A stretch of 64,000 bases of DNA. It comes from Terebella lapidaria (Eukaryota; Annelida; Polychaeta; Terebellida; Terebellidae). Positions 57,448-64,000 of this stretch are shown one piece after another (position 1 is the stretch's first letter; each line of letters opens with the position of its first letter). The stretch covers positions 1,178,001-1,242,000 of the forward strand of contig OX424562.1 of assembly GCA_949152475.1 (NCBI GenBank), in the 5' to 3' direction. The translations under genes and the position numbers were made by a program. The notes under the pieces are model-generated. The model saw nothing but the letters and a program-made list of their open reading frames with translations, was not told where the DNA came from and searched no databases.

Positions 57448-58404
57448 TCAGATATGTGATGATGTGTCCTCATACTTTTGCTCTCGATGGTTAATCTGTG
57501 GTTTCTCATTCGTTAGATGTCGGGACAAATCGTCAGCAGGATTGTTTTTTTCCTGGTTGATACCCGAGCTTGTATGTATATGGCTGTAACTGTAGTGCCT
57601 GTTCTTGCACTCTAGCACCTGGCTGCGATTTTGCATTTCCAAGGAGTGTCAGTAGTGGCTTGTGATTGGTGAGAATATTGAAATGCGATCCGTACCGGTA
57701 GATATGCGGATTCTCACAGGCCCAAACAACCGTCATTGATTCTCGTTTCAGTTGAGAATATCGTTTCTCTGTGTCCGTCAGTGTACGGCTTGCATAGTGA
57801 AATGTGTTCCGTCTGTCACTCTTCTGATCTTTCTGCATCAATATGACAGAATGCCAACTGGACTTACATCAACATAGACTTCTGTTTCCTGGGGTAGATA
57901 CGCAAGTGCAGGTGTCGTATTGAGTACTCCTTTCAGAGTGCACAGTGCATTCTCATGTTTTGATGTCCACGACCAGGGCACGTACTTTTTCGTCAGCTCT
58001 CTAAGGTCATGTGTCAGTGTTGCGTAGTCTGACACAAACCGCTGACCACAGATATCGTCATGGACATTGACGAAGCCATTGAGGCTCAAGAATGCCTTCC
58101 GATTTTCATTCTGGAAATCTTCTGTAGCACCGTTGATACCAAAGAACAGTCTGGTATTCCTTCGTAGTCCAGAATGTGTAGCGAACGTTGTGATGCGTCT
58201 GGAACCCCCGTCCAACTCTAGCTGGGTGTAACCCTGGTTTAAGTCCAGTTTACTGAAGACCCTTGCTCCATTTATTTCGCTCACTAACTCGGTCAAGATA
58301 GATGTAGAATGATGCTCTCTCTTAATGCCGTGATTGGCAGCATGCATGTTTACACATACTCTGACTTTTTCAGGAGTCTTTGGTACAACGATCACAGATG
58401 TCAC
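57448..58404 (-). pseudogene. Reverse transcriptase and RNase H parts of Gypsy element C
   Basis: The reverse transcriptase part shows KVRVCVNMHAANHGIKRE, VFSKLDLNQGYTQLEL and a weakened segment where the catalytic box would be. RNase H is seen as YASRTLTDTEKRYSQLKRES, then FNILTNHKPLLTLLG, and the end of the domain with YQPGKK. Fossil. Confidence 0.8.
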
Positions 58405-58992
58405 CCATGTTGTTGGTCCTGTAGGTTACTCGATGACTCCTCGTTGTTCATCAGTTGATATTTGTTTTTCAATATTCTTCTTGTATTCCATTCATTCTCT
58501 TTTCAACCACCCAAGCATAGTCACTGTCCTCATCAGAGTGGTTACTGTACATTGTGTTGATTTCTGCCCCTCCTCTGTGTCTCCTGTCTACGTTTCTTTC
58601 TTCTGTGCCTGTTTTCCTGATCTTTCTCGCAAAGTGATATTTCTTTTCACAGATTACACGCACCATTCATCTGGATGGGCATTTGGCCGATTTTGTAAAA
58701 TGGTCTGAAAAACCACAGTTATTGCACTCATTTCCTACAGCTGGATACTGGTGGTATTTACTATATTTTGCCGTTGCGGCTATGACAACGTGTCAAGCGA
58801 GAATTTCGTCCATGTTTTCGCCAAGCTCCAAGCTGGTTCACTCAACATTCTCTCCGCAGCTTTTGATATGTTCAGCCTACTATTATCTGAGATTTTATCT
58901 CAGCATCTTTGCCATCACACTCTTATTCAGCTTGAATTCTCATGCTACTTGCAAACTTGTCCAAATTTTCCGACAGAAGCTGCTCCATTTTC

Positions 58993-59300
58993 CTAAGTCA
59001 CATCTTTGGTATTCAGTGTTCTGTTTTTGCATGAAACACCAAGGTGAAATTCATCCTGGCCTGGCTGGCCGTCAAATACTGGAGTGGCTTTTTTCTCCGC
59101 ATCTGGTATGCCGTCGAAGACATCATACAAGTCTTCTCCTACATATTGCAGCAATGGGGAAAGTAGCTGTCCTGGGTCCGTGATGTTGAACCCTTTCAGC
59201 ATTCTTGTATCTCGTAAAGTATTTCCTCCACCTGACACTGATACCGCCAGTTGTACAACAATCAATTTTTTTAAAGTCAATCGAATGATTTCGTTATAGC
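58993..59300 (-). pseudogene. gag-like part of Gypsy element C
   Basis: The segment LSPLLQYVGEDLYDVFDGIP near 59,100-59,165 matches the GE-x-x-x-DIF pattern near the start of Mag-type capsids. A zinc-knuckle-like Cys/His remnant lies further along near 58,640-58,720. Fossil. Confidence 0.55.
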
Positions 59301-59489
59301 TCGAGTGTTTGTAATGGGCCACCGTATTTTTTCTCACGAGGTCTTTTGTGAAGATTTTCTTCACATAAATGTCCATGAAAAAAAATGAAAACAAACGCTT
59401 AAATGCCTAGTTGTGTTCATTCGCGTCTCCAATGTGATGTTTGCTGATAATGTAGCAACAACTAATGTCCGTATTTGTTTATTTTCCAG

Positions 59490-59749
59490 GACAACATCAC
59501 CTCGATGCCGTGACTTCCGGCAGGTACGGAGCGACATCTGGCGAGAGGCGGCATGATATAAAATACGATAATTCAGGAATTCACATCATAGTACAGATTT
59601 TTTTTTGGCTCATTGGCTCCTTGGTACTCATTGGTGGATATTCAGTTACGTATTTATCAACATATCACCATCAGCGCCACACAGATTTGATGAGGACAAA
59701 AAAGAAGAAAATGTGTGCCTTTGACAGCTCAATCGAATATTCACTTTGA
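59490..59749 (+). CDS. Possible terminal exon of a membrane protein (weak)
   Basis: A good 3' splice site, TTTGTTTATTTTCCAG, ends at 59,489, and an open frame runs from there to TGA at 59,747-59,749 (about 86 codons). The product would read QHHLDAVTSGRYGATSGERR, then a hydrophobic span IHIIVQIFFWLIGSLVLIGG that fits one membrane helix. A short basic tail with TKKKK follows. No upstream exon, donor or poly(A) signal was identified and no family is recognised. It adjoins Gypsy element C. It could equally be chance. Confidence 0.2.
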
Positions 59750-60124
59750 GCACAACGGCATCATAATTGCGGTGAATAACGGTGGTGTCTACTGTAAATT
59801 TTATTTGGTTCATATACACACGACCAACAATAGATAGGCAACATCTATGAGAACTACCAAATCACCCGAGACCAAATTTTCTGTATTGTTCCACCGAATA
59901 TCCAGATTATTTGTAAGATACAAACAAAATCGGAAGTCTTTCCCATTGTCATTACCGAAACAAAATAGCCATTTCCCGCTTGGACGTGGAGGGCAGCAGG
60001 TTTTATAGGAACGTGGTGATAACTAGCACTTAACTGCTTCCACTTCAAACTGATGCGGACGGCCTTCGCTGCGTGAACCCTGGACATGCAATTATCCAGA
60101 TGTCTATCTCGTCTGGGGAGGAAA

Positions 60125-60390
60125 TTGAAATCGTTATATATCTGAAATAGGACGTGCAACACAGTTTGCTGTGTATCAATTATTCAAACCCCAAATCTAA
60201 CAGAAACCTCAATTCAGCCTAGTTTTTATATGCTTTTTCAGCCTAGTTTTTATATTTTATATTTTGTCAGATTCAATTTATTTAAAAATGTCCGGAAGCT
60301 GGTGACAACACAAACAGAACGTGACTGTTATTTGAAGCGATTATATTGACATGGTTATGAACAAAACCCACGTATTGACTTAGGCTGGAC
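60125..60390 (+). repeat. Dispersed repeat family G, copy 2
   Basis: Shares TTTGCTGTGTATC and TTATTTGAAGCGATTATATT with 41,637-41,880 in the same orientation. It lies directly before the repeat at 60,456, so the two could be parts of one longer family. Confidence 0.6.
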
Positions 60391-60455
60391 TTACCCGGAA
60401 ATATTAGATTACATACCCAATTACGACGCACGAGACTTACAGAGCCTATTGATAG

Positions 60456-60592
60456 CAAACTTTGAATATTCCACAGATATATAAAGCATAAATCGATATG
60501 TTAGGTTTGAGAAAATTACGTAAAATGCTCAGAAAACGTCAAAATGGCGGAGCCGATGGAAATTGACGTTCCCAGAATGCAAAGCAAATTTT
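60456..60592 (-). repeat. Dispersed repeat, inverted copy of 33-183
   Basis: CAAACTTTGAATATTCCACA at the start and TTCCCAGAATGCAAAGCAAA at the end are the reverse complement of the window's first 150 bp, with scattered differences. Confidence 0.7.
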
Positions 60593-61920
60593 CCGTGCAG
60601 CACTTCGTGTATGCATACATGTAAGCTTGCGTGTGGCATTCTTTGGCGTTATGAAGTAAACATAACGATTCGTCTGCGATGCTACGGCTACATTTACCAT
60701 AAATTTACGTATTTTATCACATGACAAGGTGTTGGGTTTGGGAACCCTTTATATTTTAAACTGGTCTTTTAATTATGTTATGTATCATGAGGAGAGACAG
60801 ATATTCCTCATAGTTTCCAATATTTTGAAGGATATTTTATTGAGGTTCAATATCATTTTTATCAGCAGGCGTATCTGTTTCGTTGAGTTCAAAATAAATG
60901 TTTACTTATTAGAAATATGAATGAAGTAGCCTATGCTTCCATCATAATATACAGGAATGAATTGGAATCATGTGGGGGAGGATATAGTGGCAACTTTGTT
61001 AGGGAGAGGGAGGGTAACGTTGAGTAGGATACATTCGTGGTGCTGATGATCAATGTGCTCGAGCTCTAATGTCGACTCTCGCAGTTGGCTGCATTTTCTT
61101 GTTGGAATTCGATGGTGCATGAATGCTTCCAAAATATCTAGGCCACAAGTGAATCTTGAATGTCATTCGTATGACATTTGTGAAAAGAACGATGCTGTGT
61201 CAGGGAAGCTCTAAACAACTGTACGTCACTGTCACCAGCTACATATGGGTCTTTGTGCTTTCATCGGCTTGCATTAGCAAATCCTGCAGTATTCACCCAT
61301 AGGTTGATAATGTCGGATAATCTATACTTGAAATTTTTTCTTCTCTACATTTTTTTTGTGGGTTGATTTTTGACGCACACGCCTGGCCTCTGGCTAGACG
61401 ATAAAAAACAAAAAAATTATCCATCACCCATCGAGATTACCCTCCATCAGCATCCGTCGCTGATGCCATATTTCCGCGATTATATGGCCAATTCATGACG
61501 TTGATACATAATATTCCACTCTTGATCTTGGTTGAATTACCATATTAAACATATAAAGAATATCTCTCACAGTGCATGTGATTGAAAACTACCAGATTGG
61601 AATATAAGCCTCCGTTAACTAATTTCGGCTGAAATCCTTTCCTCACGGAACAAACGTTGCTGTTTTGCGACGATTACATGCGCTGGAAAAAAGCTGCATC
61701 ACCCACGTTATCTGTCACATAATTAAACTAATTTATTGTAAAACCAATTGTAATCGCTAGGTGACACGTCTGTCTCGAAGAAACGTTTACCCGGACGGCT
61801 GAATAATGAAAGAACGGTGTAAAATTACTTCATATCAAGAATATATCGAGTTTTTCTAAAGGGCCAATCAACCACCGACTTGGTAAATGCAGTGGCACGA
61901 CCTCTCCCAACTACCATAAA

Positions 61921-62036
61921 ATGTGGCATCGGGCCAGCAGGCAGGTGCTATGTGGCATCGGGCCAGCAGGCAGGTGCTATGTGGCATCGGGCCAGCAGGC
62001 AGGTGCTATGTGGCATCGGGCCAGCAGGCAGGTGCT
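61921..62036 (+). repeat. Tandem repeat, 4 x 29 bp, identical units
   Basis: The unit is ATGTGGCATCGGGCCAGCAG plus GCAGGTGCT. Four copies are identical, so the array is very young or under homogenisation. It is GC-rich in AT-rich surroundings. A 60-codon frame across it is a by-product. Confidence 0.98.
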
Positions 62037-62186
62037 ATTGTCGATTCCTGACTTTCTGGTAACCATGGTAACAGTCGAACATGTGTGGAATATCTGAGTA
62101 TATTCAAGTCTTAGTGAGAAGCCCCAATTCCACATATTTCAGTGCTGAAATGGGTTATTGATTTTCTAACCCAGTAGAAAGTAGAA

Positions 62187-62310
62187 ACAACTACATTTAA
62201 CACACTGTCTGCCCCTGATGACGTCAGTGTGTCTTTGGATAAACTATTTGGTCGGGCTTTATTTCTATTGCAAAATGTTGTATTTTACGTTTGTTATTGG
62301 CATCATCAAA
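62187..62310 (+). repeat. Dispersed repeat family D, best copy
   Basis: AACAACTACATTTAACACAC, CTGCCCCTGATGACGTCAGT, then TTGGTCGGGCTTTATTTCTA and TTTTACGTTTGTTATTGGCA. Related copies are at 4,293 (plus), 28,340 (minus) and 39,421 (minus). No tRNA-like head or inverted ends were identified. Confidence 0.75.
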
Positions 62311-62764
62311 ATCTGACTATTGGTGGTAACAGATTGATACTTACACTCTCACACACACAAAAACAATCTATAGATAATCTCTGTACAGTCGGATGAAGGT
62401 CCAGCACACTGATCAACTTTCAGATGTAAGAAACTGAAGACGAGACAAGATATAACATGATCGAAACGTGTATGGGTATCCGTACAGTACAATTTACATT
62501 GTATCTCACAAGTTTTGGGGATTTTCTATTCTTTTGGCAAAGATCAATCATGACTCAAGTATGTACAATGATATCAGTTGTGGTTCCATAGTACCTAGAT
62601 AATACATATCTTCTGTACAAAACTTATTAGGGAGCATTGGAAAAAGATCTGTAAGGTCAACTTTCCTAGGCCCAAACTTGACAATCCTGGTTTTGATGTT
62701 TTTTGGTTCCAACCGGCAAAACACATGTGCATCGATTTCCTTCTGCATATCAAACAAACAAAGG
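62311..62764. other. Flank downstream of the LINE
   Basis: AT-rich with a minus frame (62,548-62,904) that overlaps the LINE end and is not credible. On the minus strand an AATAAAAATAAACATAACC-like tail near 62,763-62,782 marks the probable LINE 3' end. Confidence 0.45.
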
Positions 62765-64000
62765 TTATGTTTATTTTTATTGAAGTTATTTAGCCGTATA
62801 ACTATGTAAAAAACATAGTGCTTTACAAACAGCATGAAAAGGAAGGAAAAACATAGACAAGACAATGAAACGACACATAGATAAAATGACTGAGTAAAAC
62901 ACAAGGTGGCAAGTTAAAATGGATGAGATAAAATGACTAGTAGAATGCTTTACGGAAATAGAATGTTTTGAGTTTTTTCTGAACAAGTTGAGAGATGAAG
63001 CTGTGCGTACATCGCACGGAAGCTGGTTCCAAATTCTATGTGCCGCCACCCGGAATGCACGATCCCCCAACGTGTTATGCTTGGCACGAGGAACGACCAG
63101 AAGAGGTGCGGTGCTTGAGCGCAGATTATGCGAGGATGAACGGAATTTCAACATTTCTGCGAGGTACGAAGGTCCGTCGCAATAGAGAGCTTTGTAAACA
63201 AGGATGTACACCTTATGGTCGATCCGGCAGGCAACGGGGAGCCAGTGAAGACGTTTGAGGGTGTCTATGATGTGGTCGTATTTACGGAGATGACATAGAA
63301 CACGGGCGGCAATGTTCTGCACCTTTCGTAGATCGGCAATAAGGTACTTGGGTACACCACACAAAAGAGCATTACCATAATCGATATGGCTATCGACGAA
63401 GGCTCGGATCAGAATTTCAGTACTTCTGGTGTCCAGGTACTTCCGTAGCTTGCTGATACGGTATAGTTGACCATATGCCACTCTACATTTCACAGTGATA
63501 TGCTCAGAAATTGACATATTCTCGTCGAGATATGCCCCAAGATCATGGACGCAGGTCGAAGCTGGGATTGTGGAGTCTACAACTTTAATTGTTCTGTCAG
63601 TGATCTTAGCAAGTTGCTGCCTGGTCCCAAAGACAATGTATTCTGTCTTGTCATTGTTCATCTTAAGCTTCATGGATTTCATCCAGCCTCCAATGTCCTC
63701 GACACAAGCCTGTATGTCTGGAAGCCTGAGAGGAAACTCGGCTGGACTGAGTGCACGGTACAGCTGATGGTCGTCCGCATAGCCACGGGCATTGACCTCA
63801 TGCTTGGCTAAGACATCGAATAGATGACTGCAATATTGTGAAAACATTACAGGGCCTAGACACGAGCTCTGGGAGACCCGACTAGACAGTTTGTAAGCAC
63901 CAGATGTTTCACCAACGACTATAACCTGTTGAGTCCTTTCCTGCAGATAAGATGTGAACCATTCTAGAGCCGCAAGCCTCTTTGAGGATTTTGAGCATTA
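62764..64000 (-). mobile_element. LINE (CR1/L2-like), 3' part, runs off the window edge
   Basis: Non-LTR retrotransposon on the minus strand, with its 5' part beyond 64,000. The protein frame is continuous to its stop, then there is a very short 3' UTR ending in an AATAAA-rich tail. Insertion limits and target duplication cannot be judged because the 5' end is outside. Confidence 0.85.
62786..64000 (-). CDS. LINE ORF2 C-terminal part: reverse transcriptase (partial)
   Basis: The frame is open from the window edge, so the true start is outside. The internal ATG at 63,847 is not the start, because the same frame upstream encodes LEWFTSYLQERTQQVIV and a QSSCLGPVMF segment, both conserved reverse transcriptase motifs. 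The catalytic box is GYADDHQLYRAL near 63,760-63,790. Then come MNNDKTEYIVFGTRQQL, VHDLGAYLDENMSISEHI, SHIDYGNALLCGVP, LHWLPVACRIDHKVYI and the C-terminal AHRIWNQLPCDVRTASSL. All are typical of CR1/L2-type LINEs. About 405 codons are visible without a stop, so this copy is fairly young or only lightly damaged. The last 45 residues are hydrophobic and may be read-through into the 3' region. The protein would copy LINE RNA at the insertion site. Confidence 0.9.

Larger units (their letters stand above)
56921..59300 (-). mobile_element. Ty3/Gypsy element C (Mag-like), old and heavily broken
   Basis: On the minus strand, gag-like, zinc-knuckle-like, reverse transcriptase, RNase H and integrase parts follow in Gypsy order. 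No LTR pair, primer site or target duplication was found, so limits are approximate. Many breaks, clearly more than in element B, and loss of some core motifs indicate an old insertion. It belongs to the same broad lineage as element B but is not a close copy. Confidence 0.8.
59760..62180. other. Unassigned AT-rich DNA with old repeats
   Basis: Family G and the 60.5-kb repeat, plus a 29-bp tandem repeat (61,921-62,036), are listed separately. The 102-codon minus frame at 59,854-60,162 has no domain. No gene. Confidence 0.5.

Noticed and set aside
58683-59183. 166-codon plus-strand frame
   Set aside because: It is antisense to the gag region of Gypsy element C and has no independent support.
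1-64000. Polinton or other large virus-like DNA element
   Set aside because: No protein-primed polymerase, packaging ATPase, capsid or protease of that type, and no long terminal inverted repeats at that scale were seen.

Overview
This window looks like non-coding DNA from a eukaryote, most likely a marine invertebrate animal. The background is AT-rich and has no operon-like gene packing. It is crowded with animal-type repeats: LINEs, a tRNA-derived SINE, Ty3/Gypsy elements, short inverted-repeat DNA elements and minisatellites. A mollusc-like genome is my weak inference from the repeat mix; nothing in the window fixes the species. I found no convincing complete host gene. The two best candidates for host-like coding sequence are short: an exon-like frame inside a large inverted repeat near 27.0-27.3 kb, and a possible terminal exon with one membrane segment near 59.5 kb.

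Layout. 0-3.4 kb: two 5'-truncated LINE remnants, and a short inverted-repeat element inserted in a small minisatellite. 3.4-12.5 kb: mostly unassigned AT-rich DNA with one copy of a 430-480 bp inverted-repeat element (6.9 kb). 12.5-15.6 kb: a 26-bp minisatellite of about 119 copies, with an 832-bp (32-unit) higher-order duplication. 17.0-18.3 kb: a LINE 3' end split by a 0.95-kb terminal-inverted-repeat element. 19.3-21.5 kb: a nearly perfect 1,116-bp tandem duplication, itself built from diverged 320-bp repeats. 21.9-23.2 kb: two facing copies of the 6.9-kb element. 26.2-28.1 kb: a 1.84-kb palindrome with arms of about 780 bp around an exon-like spacer. 30.1-38.8 kb: a GC-rich, broken Ty3/Gypsy element with a nested gag duplication, a polyadenylated retrocopy inserted in its reverse transcriptase, and an unassigned third open frame. 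40.8 kb: a 125-bp element with 26-bp inverted repeats and a perfect 8-bp target duplication. 43.2-47.7 kb: a structurally complete but broken Mag-like Gypsy element on the minus strand, with near-identical LTRs and a 5-bp target duplication. 49.1 kb: a SINE. 50.7-54.1 kb: a 1.4-kb TA-flanked DNA element beside a 53-bp minisatellite that is itself split by a TTAA-flanked element. 56.9-59.3 kb: an older Gypsy fossil. 62.8-64 kb: a LINE reverse transcriptase running off the window edge.

The contents do not act as a pathway. The history they record is repeated insertion, nesting and local duplication. Several events are recent (LTRs about 99% alike, 1,116-bp and 1,205-bp tandem copies over 99% alike, four identical 29-bp units), while others are old (Gypsy near 58 kb, LINE scraps).
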